Below, in pieces: positions 26,559 through 38,206 of a DNA stretch of 64,000 nt. This DNA comes from Andreprevotia chitinilytica DSM 18519 (lineage in GTDB: Bacteria > Pseudomonadota > Gammaproteobacteria > Burkholderiales > Chitinibacteraceae), in NCBI RefSeq assembly GCF_000711875.1, contig NZ_JONM01000004.1, forward strand, positions 248,001 to 312,000. The letters run 5' to 3'. Every line of letters starts with the position of its first letter. The first letter of the stretch is position 1. Below the pieces are notes generated by a model that saw only the letters and a program-made list of their open reading frames with translations, did not search any database and was not told the DNA's origin. The translations under genes and the position numbers were made by a program.

Positions 26559-27878
26559 ATGACCGCCACCCCACCCGCATCACCCCTCGCCCAAGACTGG
26601 AAACAACTGCTGTTCACGCGGCGGATGCTGATCTGTGTGTTTACCGGCTTCTCGTCCGGCCTGCCGCTCTACATCTTGATCAACCTGGTGCCGGCGTGGC
26701 TGAAAACCGAACACGTCGACCTCAAGTTGATCGGCCTTGTTGGCCTGACGCAGATTCCCTACACGTGGAAATTCTTCTGGGCGCCGTTGATGGACCGCTT
26801 CTCGTTGCCGCGTCTTGGCCGGCGGCGCGGCTGGATGCTGGCGACGCAGCTGCTTCTACTGGTCTCGATTGCCGTCTTCGGGGTGTTTTCGCCCACAGCC
26901 GGATTGACGAGCATCGTCGAGTTGGCCGTCCTCGTGGCCTTATGCAGCGCCAGCCAGGACATCGTGCTCGATGCCTTCCGGCGTGAAATCCTCGCTGACG
27001 CCGAACTGGGCCTTGGCAACGCCGTGCACGTCAACGCCTACCGCATTGCCGGGTTGGTGCCGGGGTCGCTGTCGCTGATCCTGGCCGACCACCTGCCGTG
27101 GTCTTCGGTTTTCTGCATTACCGCCTTGTTCATGCTGCCCGGCATTGTGCTCACCCTTTTGGTCAGCGAGCCACAGCTGGCACGGCCGCCAAAAACGCTG
27201 CGCGAGGCGGTCATCGAACCTTTCCACGAGTTCATGACCCGGCATGGCTGGCAAGCGGCGCTGGCGATCATCGCCTTCATTTTTCTCTACAAGCTTGGCG
27301 ATTCGATGGCGACAGCGCTGGCGACGCCGTTTTATCTGGAGCTGGGCTTTACCAAGAGCGAAATCGGCCTGATCGCCAAGAATGCGGGCCTGTGGCCGAG
27401 CGTGATTGGTGGCATGCTGGGGGGCATCTGGATGCTCAAGATCGGCATCAACCGTGCGCTGTGGTTGTTCGGGCTGGTGCAGATGGCATCGATTCTGGGT
27501 TTTGCGTGGCTGTCGAGTATCGGGCACGATCCGGCGCTGTTGGGCGCGATCCATTTCGACGGATTCGATTTCGGCCATGCGATCAGCTACAAGCAGGCGG
27601 CGCTGGCGGCGGTGATCGGTTTTGAAGCGCTGGGTGTCGGTCTCGGTACGGCGGCTTTCGTCGCCTTCATCGCCCGCACCACCGACCCCCGCTACACCGC
27701 CACGCAGATCGCGCTGTTCACCAGCCTCGCTGCGGTGCCGCGTACCTTCTTCAATGCCAGTACGGGTTGGTTGGTGGAACGGCTTGGCTGGACTGATTTC
27801 TTCTGGCTGTGCGCGCTGCTAGCCATTCCCGGAATGATGCTGTTGTTTCGGGTTGCGCCATGGTCGGAGAAACATTGA
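26559..27878 (+). CDS. ampG: AmpG-like MFS muropeptide permease
   Basis: This 439-residue inner-membrane MFS protein has about twelve helices. AmpG features are FTGFSSGLPLYILINLVPAWLK, IPYTWKFFWAPLMDRF, GRRRGWM, and SASQDIVLDAFRREIL with the conserved DA-R segment. AmpG imports GlcNAc-anhydro-muropeptides for cell-wall recycling, and in some bacteria that signal controls AmpC beta-lactamase. A class A beta-lactamase gene lies about 28 kb downstream, but no AmpR is present, so no link is claimed. The start at 26559 is chosen over TTG 26544 because it is the first ATG; a hairpin sits just before it. Confidence 0.82.
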   Translation: MTATPPASPLAQDWKQLLFTRRMLICVFTGFSSGLPLYILINLVPAWLKTEHVDLKLIGLVGLTQIPYTWKFFWAPLMDRFSLPRLGRRRGWMLATQLLLLVSIAVFGVFSPTAGLTSIVELAVLVALCSASQDIVLDAFRREILADAELGLGNAVHVNAYRIAGLVPGSLSLILADHLPWSSVFCITALFMLPGIVLTLLVSEPQLARPPKTLREAVIEPFHEFMTRHGWQAALAIIAFIFLYKLGDSMATALATPFYLELGFTKSEIGLIAKNAGLWPSVIGGMLGGIWMLKIGINRALWLFGLVQMASILGFAWLSSIGHDPALLGAIHFDGFDFGHAISYKQAALAAVIGFEALGVGLGTAAFVAFIARTTDPRYTATQIALFTSLAAVPRTFFNASTGWLVERLGWTDFFWLCALLAIPGMMLLFRVAPWSEKH

Positions 27879-27928
27879 ACCGCATCACGACGGGCTGACC
27901 TTGCATCAGCCCCATCGTGCGCTGAGTT

Positions 27929-28702
27929 TTACAGCGGATAGTCGTAATCAACGATCAACGGTGCGTGATCGGAAAACTTCTCGGCCTTGTAGACCGACGC
28001 CGATTGCGCCTTGGCAGCGATGCCCGGTGTGGCGATCTGGTAATCGATGCGCCAACCCACATCCTTGGCATAAGCCTGGCCGCGATTGCTCCACCACGTG
28101 TAACCGGGCTGTTCCGGGTACAGCGTGCGCCAGACGTCGACCAGGTTCAGATCACCGAACACGCGGCCGATCCAGGCGCGCTCTTCCGGCAGGAAGCCTG
28201 AATTCTTCAGGTTGCCCTTCCAGTTCTTCAGATCTATCTCCTTGTGGGCGATGTTCCAGTCACCCAGCAGGATCACTTCGCGCCCGCTGGCTGCAAGCTT
28301 CGCCAAATGGGGCCAGAAGGCTTCCATGAAGGCGAATTTCACCTGTTGGCGCTCTTCAGAGCTGGAGCCGGACGGCAGATAGAGTGAAATCACTGACAGA
28401 TTGCCCCATTGCGCTTCCAGGTAACGGCCTTCGCTATCGAATTCTGGAATGCCCAATCCTTCGATCACCGCATCCGGCTCTCGTCGGCAATACAGGCCCA
28501 CGCCGCTATAGCCTTTTTTCTCGGCGTAATGGAAATAACCCTTGTAGCCGCCCGTCGCGCGCATCGCTTCGGTCAGGTCGGCATCCTGCGCTTTGAGCTC
28601 CTGCAGCGCGACAACATCGGCGCCCGATTGGGCGAGCCAGTCAAGAAAGCCCTTGTTGGTAGCAGAACGGATTCCATTCAGGTTCGCGCTGACAATTCTC
28701 AA
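27929..28702 (-). CDS. xthA: Exodeoxyribonuclease III
   Basis: This 257-residue enzyme of the Mg-dependent AP-endonuclease/exonuclease III family acts in base-excision repair. Conserved residues seen are NLNGIRSA at the start, LQELK (metal Glu), GYSGVG, GDWNIAHKEIDL, and the terminal SDHAPL (catalytic Asp-His). The start appears to be TTG 28702, giving LRIVSANLNG, because GGAG lies eight bases before it and the family normally begins MRI. The longer frame from 28807 would add an unlikely 35 residues. It is divergent from pyrE. Confidence 0.9.
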   Translation of the reverse strand: MRIVSANLNGIRSATNKGFLDWLAQSGADVVALQELKAQDADLTEAMRATGGYKGYFHYAEKKGYSGVGLYCRREPDAVIEGLGIPEFDSEGRYLEAQWGNLSVISLYLPSGSSSEERQQVKFAFMEAFWPHLAKLAASGREVILLGDWNIAHKEIDLKNWKGNLKNSGFLPEERAWIGRVFGDLNLVDVWRTLYPEQPGYTWWSNRGQAYAKDVGWRIDYQIATPGIAAKAQSASVYKAEKFSDHAPLIVDYDYPL

Positions 28703-28864
28703 GATGACGCTCCAGGGGATTTGATCGGGTTCAAAACAGGCAAAATGGCGGGTGCGGCAGGCCATTGCGCGGCGTGATATGCTGTTTTTTGTCACATGGT
28801 CGCGCAAAACGGCGCTTTTAAAACTTGCCAGCGACTTACAATTTGCAGCAAAAGGAACGATTCA

Positions 28865-29506
28865 ATGTCTGATTTTCGTCGAGAATTCATCGAATTCGCC
28901 GTGGCACAAAAAGTGCTTTTGTTCGGGGAGTTTATCACCAAAGCCAAGCGTAATTCGCCGTACTTCTTTAACGCCGGATTGTTTAGCGACGGGGCTTCGG
29001 TGGGTGAATTAGCGCGGTTTTACGCGCAAGCAGCGCTGGCATCGCAAGTGCAATTCGATGTGTTGTTCGGGCCGGCCTATAAAGGCATCGTGCTGGCAGC
29101 CGCTACGGCGGTGAAACTGGCTGAAGCCGGCCATAACGTACCGTTTTCGTTCAATCGCAAGGAAGCCAAGGATCACGGCGAAGGCGGTGTATTGGTTGGG
29201 GCGCCGCTCAAAGGCCGCGTGCTGATCATTGATGACGTGATTTCGGCTGGCACCAGCGTGCGCGAATCAGTGAACCTGATCCGTGCCAATGGCGCGGAGC
29301 CGGCCGGTGTGTTGATTGCGCTGGATCGGATGGAACGGGGTCAGGGTGATTTGAGCGCGGTACAAGAAGTGCAACAGCAATATGGTATTCCTGTGATTCC
29401 GATTGCCACCTTGCGCGATCTGATCGGTTATCTCGCCGACTCGCCATTGCTTGTCGATTATCTGGATAAGGTCAAAGCGTACCGAAATCAGTACGGCATC
29501 GAATAA
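28865..29506 (+). CDS. pyrE: Orotate phosphoribosyltransferase
   Basis: At 213 residues this is the usual PyrE length. It converts orotate and PRPP to OMP in pyrimidine synthesis. Signature motifs are [47 protein letters not shown], and the PRPP loop [16 protein letters not shown] 28865 follows AAAGGAA by eight bases. The xthA/pyrE divergent pair is common in beta- and gammaproteobacteria and supports the assignment. Confidence 0.94.
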   Translation: MSDFRREFIEFAVAQKVLLFGEFITKAKRNSPYFFNAGLFSDGASVGELARFYAQAALASQVQFDVLFGPAYKGIVLAAATAVKLAEAGHNVPFSFNRKEAKDHGEGGVLVGAPLKGRVLIIDDVISAGTSVRESVNLIRANGAEPAGVLIALDRMERGQGDLSAVQEVQQQYGIPVIPIATLRDLIGYLADSPLLVDYLDKVKAYRNQYGIE

Positions 29507-29572
29507 CGGCAGCTATATAAATAAACAGAGCCGCGTATTAACGCGGCCAAAAAACGAGGAAGTGACAGCATC

Positions 29573-30175
29573 ATGCGTCTGGGTGTATTGACCGTCGTCT
29601 GCCTTACCCTCTTTGCGGGGCCGCTTGAGGCCAAGTTGTACAAGTGGGTCGATGAAAACGGCAACGTCCAATTCAGCGACAAGCCCCCCGTTGGCAACAC
29701 CAAGAGCGGGGTGACCGAGCTTGATCAGCGCGGCATGGTGCGCAAAGTTCCGGAGAAAAAAATTTCCGAAGAGGAAAAAGCGCGCCAGCAAGATGAGCAA
29801 GAAAAGCAGCGCGAACAGCAGCGGCGTGACAAGGCGCTGCTGCAGTCGTTCTCCAAGCCGGAAGACATCGACCTGTTGCGGGATCGGCAGATCGAAGCGA
29901 TCCAGTCCGGCATTCAGACCAACAAGCTACGCCGTCAAAGCGCGGATGGCAGGCTCAAGCGTATTCAGGAGCAGATCGCCCGTCTGCAAAAGGCCAAGCG
30001 GCAGCTACCAGCCGATCTGGATGCGGATCGGGCAGTGGCGCAGAAGGAAATCGATGACATCGATGCCGATACGCAGAAAAAGCTGGCCGAGATTGAAGAC
30101 GTGAAAAAACATGCTGCTGCTGACAAGCAACGCTTCGTTGAACTGCAGCAGGGCACCAAGCCGACACCGCACTGA
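29573..30175 (+). CDS. DUF4124-domain exported protein with coiled coil
   Basis: This 200-residue protein has a signal peptide ([20 protein letters not shown]), then a DUF4124 domain at about residues 20-45 ([19 protein letters not shown]), and a long charged coiled coil of Glu/Gln/Lys/Arg repeats at about residues 60-195. DUF4124 proteins are periplasmic and of unknown function. GAGGAAGTGACAGCATC precedes the ATG. It ends before a terminator-like hairpin, so it is probably transcribed separately from the glucokinase gene. Confidence 0.8.
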   Translation: MRLGVLTVVCLTLFAGPLEAKLYKWVDENGNVQFSDKPPVGNTKSGVTELDQRGMVRKVPEKKISEEEKARQQDEQEKQREQQRRDKALLQSFSKPEDIDLLRDRQIEAIQSGIQTNKLRRQSADGRLKRIQEQIARLQKAKRQLPADLDADRAVAQKEIDDIDADTQKKLAEIEDVKKHAAADKQRFVELQQGTKPTPH

Positions 30176-30216
30176 CTGTCCCCCGCAGGGATGGGTAAAC
30201 CCTGCTTGTGTTCCCG

Positions 30217-30243
30217 CCGGGCCGAAGTCAGACTTCGGCCCGG
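30217..30243 (+). terminator. Perfect 13-bp hairpin before ppgK
   Basis: CCGGGCCGAAGTC / GACTTCGGCCCGG with a single-base loop is followed by ACTTTATTT. It probably ends the DUF4124 transcript. Confidence 0.7.
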
Positions 30244-30290
30244 ACTTTATTTATGTCAATTGGATCATTCGGACATCTCGGGCAAAACTC

Positions 30291-31067
30291 ATGACCACAG
30301 CCAACTCTTCATCCAAAGTCGTTTTTGGCATCGACATCGGCGGTACCGGCATCAAAGGCGCGCCGGTCAATGTTGAAACCGGCGAATTGCTGGCCGAACG
30401 CGTTCGGCTTGATACGCCGCAGCCTTCCACGCCAGAAGCGGTGGGGCGTGTGGTCAAGGAGCTCGTTGATCAATTCAAGTGGACCGGAGCAGTTGGTATC
30501 ACCTTCCCCGCGATTGTGGATAAAGGCCGTACGTTGTCGGCCGCGAATGTGGACAAGAGCTGGATCGATGCGCCAGCTGAAGAAATCCTGGCGGATGCCA
30601 TCGGCCTGCCGGTGAAGCTGTTGAACGATGCCGATGCGGCCGGGCTCGCGGAAGTACTGTTTGGCGCGGCCAAGGGCAAAGCGGGCAAGACCATCGTGAT
30701 TACGCTTGGCACCGGCATCGGCAGCGCCTTGATTGTTGATGGTGTGTTGATCACCAATACCGAGTTCGGCCATCTGATTTATCCGAAGGACACGATTGCC
30801 GAGAAATACTGTTCCGGCAAGGTGAAGGACGATCTCGACTTGAAATGGAAGGATTTCAATCCGCGCCTGAACGGTTACCTGCAGCATCTGGATTTGCTGT
30901 TTTCGCCGGATCGCGTAGTGATCGGCGGCGGCATCAGTAAAAAGGCGGAGAAGTTCATTCCGGAAATGACCGGTTTGCGCTGTGAAGTCGTCGCGGCAGA
31001 GTTGAAGAACGATGCCGGTATCGTCGGTGCCGCAGTTGAAGCTGCGCGCGCCTGCGGATTGATTTGA
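30291..31067 (+). CDS. ppgK: Polyphosphate glucokinase (ROK family)
   Basis: This 258-residue ROK-family sugar kinase has the N-terminal phosphate-binding loop [12 protein letters not shown]. The sugar-site Asp lies in [12 protein letters not shown], and the adenosine/phosphate motif [11 protein letters not shown] and C-terminal [13 protein letters not shown] are present. The short length, DIGGTGIKG loop and TEFGHLIY segment match polyphosphate/ATP-glucokinases rather than NagC-type regulators, and there is no HTH domain. It phosphorylates glucose to glucose-6-phosphate using polyphosphate and/or ATP. ATG 30291 is the first suitable start; the longer open frame lies inside the DUF4124 gene. 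A bidirectional terminator follows. Confidence 0.85.
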   Translation: MTTANSSSKVVFGIDIGGTGIKGAPVNVETGELLAERVRLDTPQPSTPEAVGRVVKELVDQFKWTGAVGITFPAIVDKGRTLSAANVDKSWIDAPAEEILADAIGLPVKLLNDADAAGLAEVLFGAAKGKAGKTIVITLGTGIGSALIVDGVLITNTEFGHLIYPKDTIAEKYCSGKVKDDLDLKWKDFNPRLNGYLQHLDLLFSPDRVVIGGGISKKAEKFIPEMTGLRCEVVAAELKNDAGIVGAAVEAARACGLI

Positions 31068-31093
31068 ATCCGCTCACCACGATCGATGCCGGA

Positions 31094-31124
31094 AAAAATG
31101 GCCCGCCCAATGCGGGCCATTTTT
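31094..31124. terminator. Bidirectional intrinsic terminator after ppgK
   Basis: A 13-bp stem AAAAATGGCCCGC / GCGGGCCATTTTT with a 5-nt loop has an A-run on one side and a T-run on the other. Confidence 0.88.
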
Positions 31125-31216
31125 GTTCATACGCCGATGACGCCCGTTCATGGCGCAAGTACCTGTTTTACCGTAGAATATTCGCCCTGATTTGATTTTC
31201 TGCAGCGCGAGAACCC

Positions 31217-33130
31217 ATGCTCTATCCCATCCGTTATGACGTGATCGTTGTCGGAGGCGGTCATGCCGGCACCGAGGCCGCGCTGGCCAGCGCGCGCATG
31301 GGACGCAGAACGCTGCTGCTCACGCACAATATCGAAACGCTCGGCCAGATGAGTTGCAACCCTTCGATCGGCGGTATCGGCAAGGGCCACCTCGTCAAGG
31401 AAGTCGATGCCCTCGGCGGCGCCATGGCGCTGGCGACCGATCTCGGCGGCATTCAGTTTAAAACCCTCAATTCCAGCAAAGGCCCGGCCGTGCGAGCCAC
31501 GCGTGCCCAAGCCGACCGGGTGCGCTACAAAGCCGCCATCCGCCACATGCTGGAAAACCAGCCGAACCTCGATCTGTTCCAGCAAGAAGTCGCTGATCTG
31601 ATCGTTGATGGTGATCGCGTCATCGGCGCGATCACGCAGATCGGCATTCGCTTCGAAGCCGCCGCTGTCGTGCTCACTGCGGGCACCTTCTTGGGCGGCA
31701 AGATCCACGTCGGGCTGGAAAACCACATCGGCGGCCGCGCTGGCGATCCGGCCTCCATCTCGCTCTCACATCGTTTGCGTGAGCTACAACTGCCGGTCGG
31801 CCGACTCAAGACCGGTACGCCGCCACGGATCGACGGCCGCACCATTGACTTCTCGGTGCTGGCCATCCAGCCGGGCGATGTGCCGGAACCGGTGTTCTCG
31901 GTGCGTGGCAACCGCGCCATGCATCCCAAGCAACTGCCGTGCTGGATCGCGCACACCAATCTGAAAACACACGACATCATCCGCAGCGGTTTTGATCGCA
32001 GCCCGATGTTCACCGGCAAGATCGAAGGCGTTGGCCCGCGTTATTGCCCCAGCATCGAAGACAAGATCAATCGCTTTGCCGATAAGGATAGCCACCAGAT
32101 TTTTCTGGAGCCGGAAGGTCTCGATACCAACGAGTTTTATCCGAACGGCATCTCGACCAGTCTGCCATTCGATATCCAGCTCGCCGCCGTGCAGTCGATC
32201 CAGGGTTTGGAAAACGCCCGCATCCTGCGCCCCGGTTATGCGATCGAGTACGACTATTTCGACCCGCGTGGTCTGAAAGCCAGCTTTGAATCGAAAGCCA
32301 TTGCCGGACTGTTTTTTGCCGGCCAGATCAATGGCACCACCGGTTATGAAGAAGCGGCGGCGCAAGGTCTGTTTGCCGGCATCAACGCGGCGCTGTTTGC
32401 GCGTGAGCAAGATGCGTGGACACCACGTCGTGACGAGGCCTACCTTGGCGTGCTGGTCGATGACCTCGTTACGCTTGGCGTGACCGAGCCGTACCGCATG
32501 TTCACCAGCCGCGCCGAATACCGCTTGCAGCTGCGTGAAGACAACGCCGATCTGCGCCTGACCGAGATCGGCCGCAAGCTCGGTGTGGTTGGTGACGAGC
32601 AATGGGATTTGTTCTGCACGAAGCGTGATGCCGTGGAAGCCGAACTACAACGGCTCAAATCGACCTGGGTCAATTCGCGTCTGATCACTGATGCCGAGGC
32701 GATTCCGGTCTTTGGCAAGCCGATCGAGCGTGAATACAGCTTGGCCGAGCTGTTGCGTCGACCGGAAGTCAGCTATGCCGCGTTGCTGGGATTGAGTGCT
32801 GCCCAACCGAAAGATGGCCAAGCGCCCGTCACCGATGAGCTTGTTGCCGAACAGGTGGAAATCCAGGTCAAGTATCAGGGCTACATCGAACGGCAACAGC
32901 ACGAAGTGGCGAAACGCGATACCCTCGACGACGTGCGCTTGCCTGCCGATTTCGATTATTCCATCGTGCCGGGCCTATCCAAGGAAGTGCAGCAAAAGCT
33001 GGGCAAGCAACGCCCGGAAACACTGGGCCAAGCCAGCCGGATCTCCGGTATTACCCCGGCGGCCATCGCTCTGCTGCTGGTGCATCTGAAGAAACTCGCC
33101 AATATGGCGAAAGAGACCAAGGTAGCTTAA
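31217..33130 (+). CDS. mnmG: tRNA uridine-5-carboxymethylaminomethyl modification enzyme MnmG
   Basis: This 637-residue FAD protein (GidA) works with MnmE on wobble-uridine modification of tRNA. The dinucleotide-binding motif [12 protein letters not shown] begins at residue 12. The family blocks [32 protein letters not shown] and [18 protein letters not shown] are present, and the C-terminal tail [12 protein letters not shown]...[13 protein letters not shown]...L matches GidA. It is followed directly by rsmG (stop and start adjacent), then parA and parB, the classical gid-par order near many bacterial origins. Confidence 0.95.
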   Translation: MLYPIRYDVIVVGGGHAGTEAALASARMGRRTLLLTHNIETLGQMSCNPSIGGIGKGHLVKEVDALGGAMALATDLGGIQFKTLNSSKGPAVRATRAQADRVRYKAAIRHMLENQPNLDLFQQEVADLIVDGDRVIGAITQIGIRFEAAAVVLTAGTFLGGKIHVGLENHIGGRAGDPASISLSHRLRELQLPVGRLKTGTPPRIDGRTIDFSVLAIQPGDVPEPVFSVRGNRAMHPKQLPCWIAHTNLKTHDIIRSGFDRSPMFTGKIEGVGPRYCPSIEDKINRFADKDSHQIFLEPEGLDTNEFYPNGISTSLPFDIQLAAVQSIQGLENARILRPGYAIEYDYFDPRGLKASFESKAIAGLFFAGQINGTTGYEEAAAQGLFAGINAALFAREQDAWTPRRDEAYLGVLVDDLVTLGVTEPYRMFTSRAEYRLQLREDNADLRLTEIGRKLGVVGDEQWDLFCTKRDAVEAELQRLKSTWVNSRLITDAEAIPVFGKPIEREYSLAELLRRPEVSYAALLGLSAAQPKDGQAPVTDELVAEQVEIQVKYQGYIERQQHEVAKRDTLDDVRLPADFDYSIVPGLSKEVQQKLGKQRPETLGQASRISGITPAAIALLLVHLKKLANMAKETKVA

Positions 33131-33781
33131 ATGACCCTTCTTGCGCCCGCCCCGCTTGCAGACGCACTCGCTCATGGCTTGAAGTCGCTGGGCTTGCCGC
33201 TGAGCGACACGCAGCAGCAAAGCCTGCTGGCCTACGTCGGCCTGCTGGCCAAATGGAACAAGACCTACAGTCTGACCGCTGTGCGTGAGCCGGAGCGGAT
33301 GGTGCCGCATCACCTGCTCGATTCGCTCGCGCCGCTGAAGTACTTCAAGGCGAATGCTGGTGCACGTATCCTCGATGTCGGTTCGGGTTTTGGTACGCCG
33401 GGTATTCCGCTGGCGATTGCCCGACCGGATTGGCAGCTGTTCCTGCTCGATTCCAATCACAAGAAAACCACCTTTCTGCGCCAAGCCGTCGTCGACTTGC
33501 AGCTGCCGAATGTCACCGTGTTGACCGAGCGGGTGGAAAGCTATCGGCCGGAAGCGCCGTTCAACGTCATCACCTCACGCGCGTTCTCCGACCTCGCCGA
33601 ATTCGTGAAACTGACGAAACACCTGCTCGCGGATGACGGCGAATGGGCTGCGCTCAAGGGTGTCTATCCCCATGAGGAAATCGCCCTGCTGCCGGCCGAA
33701 TTCAAGGCAATAGGGGTCGATTCGCTGACCGTGCCAGGCTTGGATGCCGAGCGCCATCTCGTGCATCTGGTTCGCGCATGA
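33131..33781 (+). CDS. rsmG: 16S rRNA (guanine-N7) methyltransferase RsmG
   Basis: This 216-residue class I SAM methyltransferase modifies G527 of 16S rRNA (E. coli numbering). The SAM loop is [17 protein letters not shown], preceded by [25 protein letters not shown], and [16 protein letters not shown] and [10 protein letters not shown] follow. The ATG directly follows the mnmG stop, and the TGA overlaps parA. Loss of RsmG in other species gives low-level streptomycin resistance, which is not testable here. Confidence 0.94.
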   Translation: MTLLAPAPLADALAHGLKSLGLPLSDTQQQSLLAYVGLLAKWNKTYSLTAVREPERMVPHHLLDSLAPLKYFKANAGARILDVGSGFGTPGIPLAIARPDWQLFLLDSNHKKTTFLRQAVVDLQLPNVTVLTERVESYRPEAPFNVITSRAFSDLAEFVKLTKHLLADDGEWAALKGVYPHEEIALLPAEFKAIGVDSLTVPGLDAERHLVHLVRA

Positions 33782-34581
33782 TGAGCCAGCGTCAGACACG
33801 CGTATTGGCGATCGCGAACCAGAAGGGCGGCGTGGGCAAGACCACCACCGCCGTGAATCTGGCTGCAAGTCTTGCACACCTGGATAAGCGCATTCTGCTG
33901 GTCGATCTCGATCCGCAAGCCAATGCGACCATGGGCGCCGGTATCGACAAAGCCAAGCTGGAACACACGATCTACACGTTGCTGATTGGCGAATCTGCCA
34001 TTGAGCAGGCGGTGATGGTGTCAGAGTCCGGCGGTTTCGATGTGTTGCCGGCCAATCGCGATCTTGCCGGTGCGGAAGTGGAGCTGGTCGATGCCGAAGC
34101 ACGCGAAATGCGGCTCAAGTCGGCACTGGCCAGCCTGATCGGCAAATACGACTTCGTGATTCTCGATTGCCCGCCTGCGCTCAATCTGCTGACGCTCAAC
34201 GGCCTGGTCGCCGCAGATGCGGTCATGATCCCGATGCAATGCGAGTACTACGCGCTGGAAGGCTTGTCCGATCTGGTGAACACGCTCAAGCGCGTGAAGC
34301 AAAACCTCAATCGCAAGATCGAGATCGAAGGGCTGCTGCGCACGATGTTCGATCCGCGCAGCACCTTGGCCCAGCAAGTCAGCGATCAGCTGGTCAGGCA
34401 CTTCACCAGCAAGCTCTATCACACCGTCATCCCGCGCAACGTTCGGCTCGCCGAGGCTCCTTCATATGGGCGCCCGATCCTCTCCTACGATAAGGGGTCG
34501 AAAGGCGCGATTGCGTATCTGCAGCTCGCCGAAGAACTGCTGGCGCGGCATAATCCGGCCCAATCCGTCCAACCAGTTTGA
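33778..34581 (+). CDS. parA: Chromosome-partitioning ATPase ParA (Soj)
   Basis: This 267-residue Walker-type ATPase has a deviant Walker A at residues 15-23 (QKGGVGKTT), and DLDPQANAT and [14 protein letters not shown] as switch motifs. It acts with ParB and parS in chromosome segregation and origin positioning. The ATG overlaps the rsmG stop; a second ATG follows directly and could be the true start. The protein lacks an N-terminal HTH, as in chromosomal rather than plasmid-type ParA. The context mnmG-rsmG-parA-parB is the chromosomal locus. No perfect parS site was noticed nearby. Confidence 0.93.
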   Translation: MMSQRQTRVLAIANQKGGVGKTTTAVNLAASLAHLDKRILLVDLDPQANATMGAGIDKAKLEHTIYTLLIGESAIEQAVMVSESGGFDVLPANRDLAGAEVELVDAEAREMRLKSALASLIGKYDFVILDCPPALNLLTLNGLVAADAVMIPMQCEYYALEGLSDLVNTLKRVKQNLNRKIEIEGLLRTMFDPRSTLAQQVSDQLVRHFTSKLYHTVIPRNVRLAEAPSYGRPILSYDKGSKGAIAYLQLAEELLARHNPAQSVQPV

Positions 34582-34610
34582 ACGCCGGCGAACCCGGCGC
34601 CGGGAATCAC

Positions 34611-35447
34611 ATGGTCAGCAAGAAATTCAAGGGCCTCGGCCGGGGGCTCGATGCCCTGATGGGCGAAACCACCGATAGCTTGCAGCAGCTCTCCATCGAC
34701 GTGTTGCAGCCAGGCAAGTATCAGCCGCGCACACAAATCGATCAGGACGCGCTCAACGAGCTGGCCGAGTCGATCAAGGCGCAAGGCCTGATGCAGCCGA
34801 TACTCGTGCGCCCGCTTGATGGCGTTGAGCGCTATGAAATCATTGCCGGTGAGCGCCGTTGGCGTGCCAGCCGCATCGCCGGCCTGACCGAAATTCCGGC
34901 GCTGGTCCGCGAAGTGGCGGATGAAGCCGTCGCGGCGATGGCGTTGATCGAGAACATCCAGCGTGAAGACCTCAATGCGTTGGAAGAAGCACAAGGTTTG
35001 CAGCGTTTGATCGACGAATTCGGCATGACGCACGAAGCAGCTGCGCATGCGGTCGGCAAATCACGCGTCACCGTCAGCAACTTGTTGCGGTTGCTGCAGT
35101 TGTCGGTGCCCGTTCGCGACATGCTGATGAGTGGCCAGCTCGACATGGGCCACGCTCGCGCCTTGTTGCCGCTGGATATGTTGCCGCAGTTGGATGCAGC
35201 CAAGACCATCGCACTCAAGGGCTTGTCGGTCCGCGAGGCCGAGGCGCTGGTCAAGAAGATTCAGGAAGGCCCGGCGCTCAAGGCGGAAAAGCGGGTTGAT
35301 CCGGATGTGCGCCGACTGGAAGAAGAGGTGTCTGAACGTCTGGGAGCGCGTGTCGCGATCAAGACCGGTGCCAAGGGCGCAGGTCGGGTCACCATCGATT
35401 ATGCCAGTCTCGACGAACTGGATCGGTTGTTGACCTTATTGAAATAG
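34611..35447 (+). CDS. parB: Chromosome-partitioning protein ParB (Spo0J)
   Basis: This 278-residue ParB binds parS and CTP. It starts with the family's KKFKGLGRGLDALMG. The CTPase/ParB-N domain has the box LAESIKAQGLMQPILVRP and GERRWRASRIAG. A helix-turn-helix around residues 135-165 includes THEAAAHAVGKSRVTVSNLLRLLQL. The C-terminal dimerisation part ends in DYASLDELDRLL. ATG 34611 with GGGA upstream is preferred to the in-frame ATG 34578. It follows parA after 29 bases and precedes the atp promoter. Confidence 0.93.
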   Translation: MVSKKFKGLGRGLDALMGETTDSLQQLSIDVLQPGKYQPRTQIDQDALNELAESIKAQGLMQPILVRPLDGVERYEIIAGERRWRASRIAGLTEIPALVREVADEAVAAMALIENIQREDLNALEEAQGLQRLIDEFGMTHEAAAHAVGKSRVTVSNLLRLLQLSVPVRDMLMSGQLDMGHARALLPLDMLPQLDAAKTIALKGLSVREAEALVKKIQEGPALKAEKRVDPDVRRLEEEVSERLGARVAIKTGAKGAGRVTIDYASLDELDRLLTLLK

Positions 35448-35545
35448 TGATTGAAATCAGCGGTGGAAACCCGGCTGATTGCTTGATTTGCACAAAAATG
35501 GTGCGCGATGCACCCAAATTAAACCATTTCTTACAAGTGGCAAAA

Positions 35546-35575
35546 TTGACGCTACGGCGAGCAGCTCCGTATAAT
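35546..35575 (+). promoter_or_regulatory. Sigma-70 promoter of the atp operon
   Basis: A -35 TTGACG (35546-35551) and a perfect -10 TATAAT (35570-35575) are separated by 18 bases, 25 bases before the atpI ATG. This is one of the best promoters in the window and fits strong constitutive expression of ATP synthase. Confidence 0.8.
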
Positions 35576-35600
35576 CGCGGGGTTTGACTGGCGGCGGCTT

Positions 35601-36778
<1,178 letters not shown>

Positions 36779-36806
36779 GAAATCGCGCCGGGCAGGCCCT
36801 GCCTGA

Positions 36807-37142
<336 letters not shown>

Positions 37143-37181
37143 TTTAGCCAACGCTAAAACCTAACCTGGAGGACATTCAGC

Positions 37182-37652
37182 GTGGATATCAATTTGTCCC
37201 TGCTAGGCCAGATGATCACTTTTGTGATCCTGGTCCTGTTCACGATGAAATTCGTGTGGCCTCCGCTGACCAACATGATGGAAGAGCGCGCTCGTCGTAT
37301 TGCCGAGGGTCTCTCTGCCGCTGATCGTGCCAAGCAAGATCTGGCGAATGCCGAGAAAGCCTCCGCAGACAAACTGCGCGAAGCCAAACAGCATGCCGCC
37401 GAGATCATTGCCCAAGCCGAAAAGCGTGCAACGCAACTCGTCGAAGAGGCGAAGACTGCGGCCAAGCACGAAGGTGAGCGGCTGGTCAAAGGCGCTCAGG
37501 CTGAAATCGATAGCCAAGTTCAACATGCCAAGGAAGTCCTGCGCCTGCAGGTCGCCGAGCTGGCCGTTGACGGTGCTACGAAGATCCTGAAACGCGAGAT
37601 CGACGCAGCGAAGCACGCCGATCTGTTGGCATCCATCAAAGCGGAACTGTAA
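37182..37652 (+). CDS. atpF: ATP synthase F0 subunit b
   Basis: This 156-residue peripheral stalk subunit has one N-terminal helix in the membrane ([19 protein letters not shown]) followed by a long charged coiled coil rich in Ala, Glu, Lys and Gln. It starts at GTG 37182 with GGAGG about 12 bases upstream. It follows atpE by 39 bases, and atpH begins seven bases after its stop. Confidence 0.93.
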   Translation: MDINLSLLGQMITFVILVLFTMKFVWPPLTNMMEERARRIAEGLSAADRAKQDLANAEKASADKLREAKQHAAEIIAQAEKRATQLVEEAKTAAKHEGERLVKGAQAEIDSQVQHAKEVLRLQVAELAVDGATKILKREIDAAKHADLLASIKAEL

Positions 37653-37659
37653 GACAGTC

Positions 37660-38196
37660 ATGGCAGAACTCATCACCGTCGCAAGACCTTATGCCGAGGC
37701 TGTCTTCCGTCTGGCGAAAGAGTCCAGCACTCTCGGCCAATGGTCGGAAGTGCTCGCTAACCTGGCCCTGATCGCTCAGGACCAGACCGCCCAAGACGTC
37801 GTGGCCAACCCTAAGTATTCCGCAACTCAGGTTCAGCAGCTGCTGGTCAGCCTGCTGGGCGGCAATGTCAGCAATGAGACGAAAAACCTCATTGCCATCG
37901 TGCTGGAAAACGGTCGCTTTACGGCGCTGGCCGGTGTTTCGGAATTATTCGAAGCACTGAAAGCCGCCGAAGAAGGCGAAGTCGAAGCCGTGATCGAATC
38001 GGCTTTTCCGCTTGATGACGCCCAGAAGAATACGCTGGCGAGTCAGCTTTCTGCCCAGCTGCACCGCAAGGTCGCAGCCGAAGTCACGGTCAATCCGGAC
38101 CTCATCGGTGGCGTCAAGGTGACGGTCGGTGATCTGGTGATCGATGCATCCGTCAAAGGCAAGCTGGCAGCGCTCGCGACGAGCCTGAAGAGCTAG
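37660..38196 (+). CDS. atpH: ATP synthase F1 subunit delta
   Basis: This 178-residue delta (OSCP-like) subunit connects the peripheral stalk to F1. Characteristic parts are [17 protein letters not shown] at the N-terminus and [28 protein letters not shown] near the C-terminus. It sits tightly between atpF and atpA in the standard order. GC content and codon use match its neighbours. Confidence 0.93.
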   Translation: MAELITVARPYAEAVFRLAKESSTLGQWSEVLANLALIAQDQTAQDVVANPKYSATQVQQLLVSLLGGNVSNETKNLIAIVLENGRFTALAGVSELFEALKAAEEGEVEAVIESAFPLDDAQKNTLASQLSAQLHRKVAAEVTVNPDLIGGVKVTVGDLVIDASVKGKLAALATSLKS

Positions 38197-38206
38197 GAGA
38201 TTTTTA

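Noticed and set aside
29530-29547. Hairpin GCCGCGT-atta-ACGCGGC as the pyrE terminator
   Set aside because: It is followed by an A-run, not a T-run, on the plus strand, so it lacks the terminator tail; it may only be a structure in the leader of the next gene.
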